Part shown: one piece after another, positions 8,313 through 18,664 of the stretch
How the letters are laid out: every line of letters starts with the position of its first letter
Position numbering within the stretch: position 1 is the first letter of the stretch
The notes under the pieces: model-generated
The model's input: only the letters and a program-made list of their open reading frames with translations
Database searches by the model: none
What the model was told of the DNA's origin: nothing
NCBI RefSeq assembly: GCF_002924365.1
Contig: NZ_PQWB01000028.1
Span: 1-64,000 of the forward strand
Origin: Chromobacterium alticapitis
Lineage (GTDB): Bacteria; Pseudomonadota; Gammaproteobacteria; Burkholderiales; Chromobacteriaceae
Reading direction: 5' to 3'
Length of the DNA stretch: 64,000 nt
Made by a program: the position numbers and the translations under genes

Positions 8313-8789
8313 TCACTTCTTTAGCGGGATTTTTTGGTCCAATACGGCCACCGCGGTGATCGCGTTGTCCGGACTGCCGTCCACCAGCTTGTCAGAGTAA
8401 GTCAGATAGGTCAGCACATTGCGCTTGACGTCTATGATGCGCACCACGCGCACATGCTTGAACACGAAGGACGCGCCCTCTTTGAAAACCTGCTCCTGCT
8501 TGGGCAAGGGGCCGTTAAAGCGGATGGAGCCGACCTGGCGGCAGGCCACGGAGAAGCGCGACGGGTCCTTGGCCAGGCCCAGCGCGCCGGAATAGCCGCC
8601 GGTGCGGGCGCGCGACACATAGCAGGCCACGCCCTGCACCGCGGGATCGTCAAAGGCTTCGACGACGACTTTATCGTTGGGGCTGAGCAGCTTGAAGGTG
8701 GTGGACACCTCGCCCACTTCTTCAGCGCGGGCGAGCGGGGCGAGGCTCAGGCAGGCAAGCGACAGCAGCGCTATTTTCTTCATCTTCAT
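8313..8789 (-). CDS. creA: CreA-family exported protein
   Basis: This 158-residue protein has a signal peptide (MKMKKIALLSLACLSLAPLARA) and the CreA domain. Recognisable segments are the early VEAFDDPAVQGVACYVSRA, SVACRQVG and FKHVRVVRIIDVKRN. CreA proteins are periplasmic and their function is unknown. The ATG at 8789 has GGAG nine bases upstream; the longer ORF upstream looks non-coding. It lies 80 bases downstream of the chorismate mutase gene on the same strand and may be read from the trpS promoter. It is convergent with the PhnP-like gene. Confidence 0.85.
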   Translation of the reverse strand: MKMKKIALLSLACLSLAPLARAEEVGEVSTTFKLLSPNDKVVVEAFDDPAVQGVACYVSRARTGGYSGALGLAKDPSRFSVACRQVGSIRFNGPLPKQEQVFKEGASFVFKHVRVVRIIDVKRNVLTYLTYSDKLVDGSPDNAITAVAVLDQKIPLKK

Positions 8790-8869
8790 CGGGCGTTTCT
8801 CCAGTGGCGCGCGGCAGGGCCGCGATGGCGGCGATGCCGCTAGCATTGTAGGGAAGACGGCGCCATTGC

Positions 8870-9175
8870 TCAATCGGCGGCCTGCCGCTCCCGGAAAGCC
8901 GCCATCTCATCGGCGACGAAGTATTCGATCATGGTGCGATAGACCGCCGCCGTCAGCGCGGCGTCCGCGCCCAGCTCGCCTGCCAGCCGCTGCACCCGCC
9001 TCATCACTTGGTCGACGCGCTTGCCGCCCTCCACTTCGTCGCGGCTTTGCTTGAACGCCGCAGCCTGGCGCACGTAGAGGCCGCGCTCAGCGATCTGCGC
9101 CACCAGCGCGCGGTCTATGCGGTCTATCTGCTCGCGCACTTCGTCCAGGCTCTGGCATTGATAAATCTGTTCCAT
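8870..9175 (-). CDS. Chorismate mutase, AroQ class
   Basis: This 101-residue all-helical protein looks like a monofunctional AroQ/PchB-type chorismate mutase. The N-terminal helix has LDEVREQIDRIDRALVAQI, where the Arg usually contacts chorismate. RGLYVRQAAAFK and a C-terminal helix (YRTMIEYFVADEMAAF) follow. It would convert chorismate to prephenate for Phe/Tyr synthesis. Isochorismate-pyruvate lyase is an alternative for this fold, but no siderophore genes are nearby. It starts 13 bases after the trpS stop, so it is almost certainly cotranscribed with trpS and subject to its attenuator. Confidence 0.8.
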   Translation of the reverse strand: MEQIYQCQSLDEVREQIDRIDRALVAQIAERGLYVRQAAAFKQSRDEVEGGKRVDQVMRRVQRLAGELGADAALTAAVYRTMIEYFVADEMAAFRERQAAD

Positions 9176-9188
9176 GTCGCTCTCCGGC

Positions 9189-10397
<1,209 letters not shown>

Positions 10398-10399
10398 TC

Positions 10400-10429
10400 A
10401 TCAAAGCACGGCGCGCGGCGCGGCGTCAA
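10400..10429 (-). promoter_or_regulatory. Predicted sigma70 promoter of the trpS leader
   Basis: On the minus strand TTGACG (10424-10429) is spaced 18 bases from TTTGAT (10400-10405). The -35 box overlaps the TGA stop of the upstream small gene. A start seven bases past the -10 falls at 10393, the first base of the leader-peptide ATG. Confidence 0.55.
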
Positions 10430-10746
10430 GCCTCGGTTTGCAGCAGCGTGCCGATGGTCGGGCGGCTTGAGGCATAGGCGCGCGATGCGGAACGGGCTTG
10501 CGCCTGGCGCGATGGGCGCTCCTGGCGCAGGCCGAGCGCTGCGGGCAGGGAGAAAGCGGCTGCCAGGGCCGAGGCTTGGGATGGCGCGGCAAGCGGCAGG
10601 GGCTGCTGCGCGGAGCGGTGCAACATTTCGGCGAACTCGCGCTGCGGATCCGCGCTGCTTCCCCCGCTGGACTGCACGCCGGACAGCTGTTGCGGCAGAG
10701 GCCGGATCAGCTGTATCGGTGGCAGGTTGAAGTCGGGGATGTTCAT
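10426..10746 (-). CDS. Small Pro/Ser/Gln-rich protein of unknown function
   Basis: This 106-residue protein is not one I recognise. It starts MNIPDFNLPPIQLIRPLPQQL and is rich in Ser, Ala, Gln, Pro and Arg. It has no signal peptide or membrane segment and is probably largely disordered. No clear Shine-Dalgarno precedes the ATG. Instead, a hairpin (10753-10781) ends seven bases upstream. It is convergent with nothing and lies head-to-head with yciH across an AT-rich gap. Its stop overlaps the predicted trpS -35 box. Coding status is moderate, supported mainly by isolation and codon pattern. Confidence 0.5.
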   Translation of the reverse strand: MNIPDFNLPPIQLIRPLPQQLSGVQSSGGSSADPQREFAEMLHRSAQQPLPLAAPSQASALAAAFSLPAALGLRQERPSRQAQARSASRAYASSRPTIGTLLQTEA

Positions 10747-10752
10747 TAGGGG

Positions 10753-10781
10753 TCTCGAAAACTGGGTCTATCAGTTCGAGA
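10753..10781 (-). other. Leader hairpin just upstream of the small unknown gene
   Basis: On the minus strand TCTCGAA (10775-10781) pairs with TTCGAGA (10753-10759), extended inside by CTG/CAG with a two-base bulge. It ends seven bases before the ATG at 10746, where no Shine-Dalgarno is visible. The surrounding 10747-10929 gap is AT-rich and should hold divergent promoters, but I cannot assign boxes confidently. Confidence 0.4.
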
Positions 10782-10929
10782 GCGGATAATTGCTTTTGTT
10801 CTTTGATTTGCAGGAAATTTACATAAAAACAATAAGATATGAATTCTGTTAAATTAAGTTAAGCCGAGGGGCGGCTTGATTGCGTAGCGGTTTGCCGCGA
10901 CCATGGCGGTTTTGGGCGGAATGCGCGAA

Positions 10930-11292
10930 ATGAAATCGAAACAGATGGCCGGCGGCAGCCTGGTCTATTCGACCGAACATGGCCGCATGTGTCCGGCTTG
11001 CCGGCAGCCTATGGCGCAATGCGAGTGCGGCAAGCCGGCGGCGCCGGCCGGCGACGGCATCGTCCGCGTTTCGCGCGAGAGCAAGGGCCGCGGCGGCAAG
11101 ACGGTGACGGTGGTGAAAGGCGTGCCATTGGTCGGAGAGGACTTGGCCAAGCTGGGCAAGCAGCTGCGCGCGCGCTGCGGCAGCGGCGGCACGCTCAAGG
11201 ATGGCGTGCTGGAAATACAGGGCGACCACGTGGCAATCGTGGTCGCCGAGTTGCTTAAACTGGGATTCAAGGCCAAGCAGGCCGGCGGCTAG
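10930..11292 (+). CDS. yciH: SUI1/YciH-family translation initiation factor
   Basis: This roughly 120-residue cytoplasmic protein has the eIF1/SUI1 fold. The N-terminal LVYSTEHGR is followed by a CPAC...CEC cluster not found in enteric YciH. The domain follows with RGGKTVTVVKGVPL, LGKQLRARCGSGGTLKDG and EIQGDH. It is thought to influence start-codon selection or initiation fidelity. The start is ambiguous among in-frame ATGs at 10903, 10921, 10930 and 10945; GGCGGA placed nine bases before 10930 favours that one. It ends tail-to-tail with the nucleotidyltransferase gene. Confidence 0.85.
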   Translation: MKSKQMAGGSLVYSTEHGRMCPACRQPMAQCECGKPAAPAGDGIVRVSRESKGRGGKTVTVVKGVPLVGEDLAKLGKQLRARCGSGGTLKDGVLEIQGDHVAIVVAELLKLGFKAKQAGG

Positions 11293-12036
11293 GCAAGCAC
11301 GGGCTCGCTGCGCCAATCCTGCGGCGTGGCGAGCTTGTATCCATCGAACAGCCAGCCAGCCGCCGTCCGGCTGCAGGGTATGCTCGGCCAGCGCGATCAG
11401 CGAGGCGGTTTCGCCATGAGTGAACGCTTGCTCGAATGCCGCCAGGAAATCGTCCGCGTAGGAGGCGTCGATCTCGGCCAGACGCCTGGGAATGGTCTTG
11501 CCTTTGGCTGACCAAAGGCCGCGGCTGCGCAGGTAGTGGTTGGCCAGCGCCGGATAGAGTTGGGCCAAGGCGGCGTTTAGCGTGTGGCGGGAGGCTGGGG
11601 CGCGAATGTCGTCGACGATGTCCGTGACGGCGTAACGCGAAGCGCGGCGAGCGGTTTCATCCCAGGCCGGCGGGCCCTTGCGCAAAGCGGTTTGCGCCAT
11701 GGACTTGGCCTGGGCGGCCAGCGCCTCGTCCCCGGCGATCAGCAGGCCTTCGCTCACCATGGAGGCGAGAGAGGGAATGCCGGAGACACCGTCTATCTGG
11801 TCAAAGAAATATTGCAGCGTGCGCAAATCATGGACGAACGCTTCGACCGGCCAGCCTTGTTCGGTCAGCGATTCCCGCCAGGCGGCGGGCAGATGGCGAT
11901 GGATCAGCACCAGGTCGATATCGGAGGTCGCCGTCGCTTGCCCACGCGCAATGGAGCCGGCGATCAGTGCGCAGCCGGCGTCGGCAAAGCGGGTGTCTGC
12001 GATGAGTTTGGCGACGATTTGGGGGGCGGGGCGCAC
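11289..12036 (-). CDS. Nucleotidyltransferase-domain protein with apparent C-terminal frameshift
   Basis: The N-terminal MNT-type nucleotidyltransferase motif is clear: IAGSIARGQATATSDIDLVL, with the GS and DxD metal residues. A helical C-terminal region follows. Substrate is unknown; relatives adenylylate proteins or modify small molecules. The start is GTG at 12036 with AAAGAGG upstream. The open frame runs to 10849, antisense through all of yciH, which is implausible. A tandem GGCTGGCTGGCTG (plus strand 11349-11361) sits near the expected end. Removing one 4-base unit restores GGWLFDGYKLATPQDW and a TAG at 11289-11291, abutting the yciH stop. I therefore mark the gene as probably frameshifted in its last 23 codons. 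Confidence 0.7.
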
Positions 12037-12103
12037 GCGGGCCTCTTTAATCTTGTCATGGCAATAACATGATGCATGCGCCCGCCGCGGCGGACAAGCC
12101 GGA

Positions 12104-12925
12104 TCAGAACTTCCTGCCCAGCGCCGCCTTGTGCATGATGGTGGAGGCGATTTCCTCGATGGACTTGTGGGTGGTGCTGATGAAGGGCACGCCGTGGTGG
12201 CGGAACATCGACTCCGCTTCGTTCACCTCGCGCCGGCAATTGTCCATGCTGGCGTATTTGGAGTCTGGGCGGCGCTCCGAGCGGATGTGGTGCAGGCGGT
12301 TCGGGTCAATGGTGAGGCCGAACATCTTGTCCTTGAACGGCAGCAGGATCTTGGGCAGGGTCGGGCTGTCCAGGTCTTCCGGCGTCAGCGGGTAGTTGGC
12401 GGCGCGGATGCCATACTGCAATGCCAGATACAGGCAGGTGGGGGTTTTGCCGGAACGAGAGACGCCTACCAGGATCACGTCCGCCTCATGCAAGTCCTTC
12501 AGTTTGACGCCGTCGTCGTGGTTCAGCGAGAAGTTCACCGCCTCGATCCTGTGATCGTATTTCTCCTCGTTGACCATGCCGTGGGCTTTGCCCACCGTCA
12601 GCGAGGCCTTGTGGCCCAGCTCCAGTTCCAGGTGGCCGATGAAGGACTCGAAGAAGTCTATCAGGATGACGTCGCTGAGCCTGAGCGCCTCGCGCACTTC
12701 GGGGTTGACTATGCTGGTGAAGACCAGGGGCCGCAGGTGGTCTTCTTCGGCCACGAGGCGGATGCGCTCGGCCAGCGCTTGGGCTTTTTCCACGGTATCG
12801 ACGAAGGGCACGGTCTCGCGCTTGAAGTCCAGGCTGTCGAATTGCGTCAGCAGGGTATGTCCCAGCGATTCTGCGGTGATGCCGGTACGGTCGGAGATGA
12901 AGAAGGCGGAGCGATGATGGGGCAT
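12104..12925 (-). CDS. ppsR: PEP synthase regulatory protein (bifunctional kinase/pyrophosphorylase)
   Basis: This 273-residue DUF299 protein phosphorylates PEP synthase on a Thr using ADP to inactivate it, and reverses this with phosphate. The P-loop GVSRSGKT (residues 154-161) and the N-terminal [19 protein letters not shown] are family hallmarks. I chose the ATG at 12925 (MPHHRSAFF); the longer ORF upstream lacks family sequence. It is divergent from ppsA, its target, across a 282-base gap. This is the standard arrangement. Confidence 0.95.
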   Translation of the reverse strand: MPHHRSAFFISDRTGITAESLGHTLLTQFDSLDFKRETVPFVDTVEKAQALAERIRLVAEEDHLRPLVFTSIVNPEVREALRLSDVILIDFFESFIGHLELELGHKASLTVGKAHGMVNEEKYDHRIEAVNFSLNHDDGVKLKDLHEADVILVGVSRSGKTPTCLYLALQYGIRAANYPLTPEDLDSPTLPKILLPFKDKMFGLTIDPNRLHHIRSERRPDSKYASMDNCRREVNEAESMFRHHGVPFISTTHKSIEEIASTIMHKAALGRKF

Positions 12926-13013
12926 GACGGACCTTGCTAGCGGTGGGTTTGTCTGGGCAAAGTGTATACCGGAGCGGGCCGGCACGATATGGCCGCGGGG
13001 CGATTCCTTTTCT

Positions 13014-13037
13014 TCATGTAATCACCACATTACATGA
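13014..13037. promoter_or_regulatory. Perfect 9+6+9 dyad between ppsR and ppsA
   Basis: TCATGTAAT (13014-13022) and ATTACATGA (13029-13037) are exact inverted repeats around CACCAC. The dyad lies in the ppsR-ppsA intergenic region (12926-13207), a good place for a shared operator. The cognate regulator is unknown. The rest of this gap is AT-rich toward ppsA, with TTGACA near 13087 as a possible -35. Confidence 0.5.
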
Positions 13038-13207
13038 CATTTTATTACTTTTTGAGTCGATTTTGCATTCAACTGCTTGATTCTGCTTGCTTTGACATTT
13101 TGTCTGTCGCAAAAAATCTTGTGCGCTGCAAAAGTTGCTACGCAATCGGCACGTAATTCGGCTAGAATGCGGCCCATCGTCCCAATCCCAACACAGGAAG
13201 TGAAGTG

Positions 13208-15595
<2,388 letters not shown>

Positions 15596-15623
15596 GACTG
15601 TCGGCCATCCATCAGTGAAAGAC

Positions 15624-15651
15624 AAACCGCCCGGCAACGGGCGGTTTTTTT
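15624..15651 (+). terminator. Intrinsic terminator of ppsA
   Basis: AACCGCCCG pairs with CGGGCGGTT around a short CAA-type loop and is followed by seven T. It lies 29 bases after the ppsA stop. Confidence 0.9.
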
Positions 15652-15663
15652 GCGTCCGGCTGC

Positions 15664-16326
15664 TCAGCCGTTGCCGAAGCCGCTGGAGCGCGGCGGCGTC
15701 TGCTCTATCTCGCGGGCCTTTTCCATCAGCCTTTCGCTGCCCAGCTCGCGCTCCGCCAATTGCTGGCGCCGGTTTTCCTCGGCGTCGCGCTCGGCTTCCA
15801 GCGCTTGCTGCTCGCCTTGCAGCAGCAGGCTTTCTATCGCCTCGAAATCGAATAGCGCGCGAGTGTCGGCCAGACGCTCCGAGTAATGCACGACATTGCT
15901 CGCGTCGGCCAGGATCAGCGACGGCGCGGTATAGCCGCTCAGCGGGAATTCCGTGATCAGCACGCCATAGTGTTTGTGGAAGTCGCGGCCGCGCAGCGTG
16001 GACAGCAGCGTGGTGTGCGGCAGGCCGTGTTCATGGCGCGCCCGCGCCAGCGACGACGGCGAATCCACGGTGATGACGATCAGTTTCAGATGCGGCCAGC
16101 GGTCCAGGAAGCGGCGAATTTCGCGCAACAGCAGGATGCCGCCATGCTCCTCCTCATCCACCGACAGCAGCGTGACGATGACCTTGGGGCCCATGAAGCT
16201 TTCCAGCGCCGCGTCGCGCTTATGGTCGTCCACCAGCATGAAGCTGGGCAGATAGCCGCCCACTCTGGGAAAGTCGCCTATCACCGGCAGCATGTCGTCG
16301 CCGTATTGCAGCCAGAAGTCTGTCAT
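15664..16326 (-). CDS. Thiol-peroxidase-like protein lacking cysteines
   Basis: This 220-residue protein follows the layout of the Tpx/redoxin fold. It has FMLVDDHKRDAALESF, KVIVTLLSVDEEEHGG, LKLIVITVDSPSSLARA, LSTLRGRDFHKHYGVLI and a final LILADASNVVHYSE. The region where Tpx carries its peroxidatic Cys (DTPVC) reads VDEEEHGG, and the whole protein has no Cys, so it cannot be a thiol peroxidase. A charged helical tail of about 60 residues (rich in Glu, Gln, Arg) follows and is probably coiled-coil. Function is unknown; a structural or regulatory derivative is likely. Confidence 0.7.
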   Translation of the reverse strand: MTDFWLQYGDDMLPVIGDFPRVGGYLPSFMLVDDHKRDAALESFMGPKVIVTLLSVDEEEHGGILLLREIRRFLDRWPHLKLIVITVDSPSSLARARHEHGLPHTTLLSTLRGRDFHKHYGVLITEFPLSGYTAPSLILADASNVVHYSERLADTRALFDFEAIESLLLQGEQQALEAERDAEENRRQQLAERELGSERLMEKAREIEQTPPRSSGFGNG

Positions 16327-16396
16327 TTGCTGTTTCCTCCTCAGTTTTCATCGTGGACGAGGGGAGGGCAAAAGCAAGCCTTGCTTCTAACGGCAA

Positions 16397-16424
16397 CAAA
16401 AAACCCCCGCGCGGGCGGGGGCAG
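16397..16424 (-). terminator. Intrinsic terminator of dctA
   Basis: On the minus strand CCCCCGC pairs with GCGGGGG and is followed by TTTTTTG. It lies about ten bases past the dctA stop. Confidence 0.85.
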
Positions 16425-16433
16425 GTGTTGCGT

Positions 16434-17750
16434 TTAGCTCAGTTGCGGAACCGCTTGCTGGCGCGGCTCCGGCGGCGGCTCGGACGGCGGCGCGTCGTCC
16501 AGCACTTGTTTCATTCTTTCCACGTCCAACGCTTTTTCCCACTTGGCGATCACCACGGTGGCCACGCCGTTGCCGATCAGATTGGTGATGGCGCGCGCTT
16601 CGGACATGAAACGGTCTATGCCTATCAGCAGCGCCAGGCCTTCCACCGGCAGCTTGCCGCCCAGCGTGGCCAGCGTGGCCGCCAGCGTGATGAAGCCGCC
16701 GCCGGTCACCGCCGCCGCGCCCTTGGAGGTGAGCAGCAGCACGCCGATGATGGCCAGCTCCTCGCCCAGCGACAGGCTCACATTGGTGGCCTGGGCGATG
16801 AAGATGGCCGCCATGGTCAGATAGATGGAAGTGCCATCCAGATTGAAGGAGTAGCCGGTAGGCACCACCATGCCGACCACCGGTTTGGCGCAGCCCAGAT
16901 TTTCCAGCTTCTTCATGATGCCGGGCAGGGCGGATTCGGACGAGGACGTGCCCAGCACCAGCAGGATTTCTTCCTTGATGTAGAGCAGGAAGCGCCACAG
17001 GCTGAAGCCGGAGAAGCGGGCTATCGTTCCCAGGACGATAAAGACGAAGGCGAAGCAGGTCAGATAGACGCAAGCCATCAGGAAGCCCAGCTGTTTCAGC
17101 GAACCCAGGCCGTACTTGCCTATGGTGAAGGCCATCGCGCCGAAGGCGCCGATCGGGGCCAGCTTCATCAGCATATTGATCACGCCGAACAGCGCGTGCG
17201 AGAACTCGTCCAGGATGTGGACGATGGTTTTGCCGTTGTCGCCCATCTTGGTTAGGGCCAGGCCCAGCAGCACTGAGAAAGTCAGCACCTGCAGAATCTC
17301 GCCGCTGGCGAAGGCGCCGACCACGGTATCCGGGATGATGTGCAGCAGGAAGTCTACCGTGTTCATTTCCTTGGCGCCGGCGGTGAACTTGGCGATGTCC
17401 TTAGAGTGCAGCGTGTGCGGGTCGATGTTGAGGCCGGCGCCCGGCTGCAGCAGGTTGACTACGATCAGGCCGATCACCAGGGCCAGCGTGGTGACGGCTT
17501 CGAAGTAGAACAGCGCCTTGACGCCGACGCGGCCCACTTCCTTCATGTCGCCCATCTTGGCGATGCCGACCACGACGGTGGCGAAAATGATGGGCGCGAT
17601 CATCATCTTGATCAGCTTGATGAAGGCATCGCCCAGCGGTTTCATTTTGGCGCCGAGGTCCGGCGCGAGGGCGCCGAGCGTGACGCCCAGCGCGATGGCG
17701 ATCAGCACCTGCACATAGAGGCGCGAAAAGAAGGGGGTCTTGGTTTGCAT
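16434..17750 (-). CDS. dctA: C4-dicarboxylate transporter DctA
   Basis: This 438-residue inner-membrane symporter of the DAACS family imports succinate, fumarate and malate with protons or sodium. The re-entrant-loop serine motif [21 protein letters not shown] and the substrate loop [16 protein letters not shown] are intact, as is [14 protein letters not shown]. Glutamate/aspartate carriers share the fold, but the sequence reads as DctA. I chose the ATG at 17750 with GGGAG upstream. It lies 144 bases after marC on the same strand. A TATCCC/GGGATA inverted repeat (17849-17865) in that gap may be an operator. Confidence 0.93.
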   Translation of the reverse strand: MQTKTPFFSRLYVQVLIAIALGVTLGALAPDLGAKMKPLGDAFIKLIKMMIAPIIFATVVVGIAKMGDMKEVGRVGVKALFYFEAVTTLALVIGLIVVNLLQPGAGLNIDPHTLHSKDIAKFTAGAKEMNTVDFLLHIIPDTVVGAFASGEILQVLTFSVLLGLALTKMGDNGKTIVHILDEFSHALFGVINMLMKLAPIGAFGAMAFTIGKYGLGSLKQLGFLMACVYLTCFAFVFIVLGTIARFSGFSLWRFLLYIKEEILLVLGTSSSESALPGIMKKLENLGCAKPVVGMVVPTGYSFNLDGTSIYLTMAAIFIAQATNVSLSLGEELAIIGVLLLTSKGAAAVTGGGFITLAATLATLGGKLPVEGLALLIGIDRFMSEARAITNLIGNGVATVVIAKWEKALDVERMKQVLDDAPPSEPPPEPRQQAVPQLS

Positions 17751-17848
17751 GGTTCTCCCGACTGGCGTTGGTTGCTTCGGATGCGGACTCTTGGATGGTC
17801 CATTTGCATCCGATGCTAACAACAGCCATCAGCCGGGAGCATTGTCGA

Positions 17849-17865
17849 TATCCCTATCGGGGATA
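17849..17865. promoter_or_regulatory. Short inverted repeat upstream of dctA
   Basis: TATCCC and GGGATA flank TATCG. It lies 99 bases upstream of the dctA start within the marC-dctA gap. It has no T-run, so a protein-binding site is more likely than a terminator. Assignment is tentative. Confidence 0.3.
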
Positions 17866-17894
17866 ACCCTGACGAGCTATCTGGAATGAATATC

Positions 17895-18497
17895 TCAGTG
17901 CAGTTGCTTCAGATAGGACGCGAAACCGCTGAGCAGCATTTCCACCGAAATGGCGGTCAGCACCAGGCCCATCAGCCGCTCCAGCGCGGTGATGGCCTGT
18001 TCGCCCAGCAGCTTTTGCAAGCGGCTGGAGAACAGGAAGACCAAGGTGGTGACCAGCATGCAGATGGTCAAGGCGCCCATCCATTCCAGCATGCGGCCAG
18101 GCTCGCGGGTGGACAGCAAGAGCACGGTGGCCATCGCCGACGGGCCGGCGATCAGCGGAATGGCGATGGGCACGATGAAAGGCTCGCCGTGCATTTTGTC
18201 GCCGCCGAACACGCTGCCCTCGCCGGGGAAGATCATCTTGATGGCGATCAGGAACAGGATCACGCCGCCGGCGATGCGCATGGACTCGTCGGTTAGGTGC
18301 ATCAGGTCCAGGAAGTTGCGGCCGAACAGCATGAACACGGTCAGCACCAGGAAGGCGATTAGGCATTCGCGGTAGACCACGCGGCGGCGGCGCTCCGGCT
18401 TCACCTGTTTCAGCGCGGAGATGAATAGTGGGATATTGCCCAACGGGTCGGTGATCAGGATCAGCAGGATGGTGGCGGATAGGAACGAGGTTTGCAT
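17895..18497 (-). CDS. MarC-family integral membrane protein
   Basis: This 200-residue protein has six hydrophobic segments in the MarC/YhgN (UPF0056) pattern: ATILLILITDPLGNIPLF at the N-terminus, then GGVILFLIAIKMIFP and PLIAGPSAMATVLLL. MarC proteins were once linked to multiple antibiotic resistance, but that link has been withdrawn and their transport role is unknown. I prefer the ATG at 18497 to the TTG at 18509. The gene is on the same strand as dctA. Confidence 0.9.
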   Translation of the reverse strand: MQTSFLSATILLILITDPLGNIPLFISALKQVKPERRRRVVYRECLIAFLVLTVFMLFGRNFLDLMHLTDESMRIAGGVILFLIAIKMIFPGEGSVFGGDKMHGEPFIVPIAIPLIAGPSAMATVLLLSTREPGRMLEWMGALTICMLVTTLVFLFSSRLQKLLGEQAITALERLMGLVLTAISVEMLLSGFASYLKQLH

Positions 18498-18612
18498 GGG
18501 TGTTGCCAAGTGGGTGGAGCAGGGCGCGATTATCGCATGTGGATGACATGCCGGCGAGCGCTGATGCGACTGAAAATTATCAGTTTTTATGCATGTCTTG
18601 GCGCTAAACCAA

Positions 18613-18643
18613 AGAAAAACCGCCCGGCGGGAGCGGGGCGGTT
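18613..18643 (-). terminator. Intrinsic terminator of the rlmL-type gene
   Basis: On the minus strand ACCGCCC (18636-18642) pairs with GGGCGGT (18619-18625), followed by TTTTC. It lies about 20 bases past the stop at 18665. Confidence 0.8.
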
Positions 18644-18664
18644 GTCGGCTGATGGTTTGGCGGA

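Noticed and set aside
10849-11288. Extension of the nucleotidyltransferase frame through yciH
   Set aside because: It is antisense to the whole of a conserved gene and lacks protein character; best explained by a frameshift at 11349-11361.
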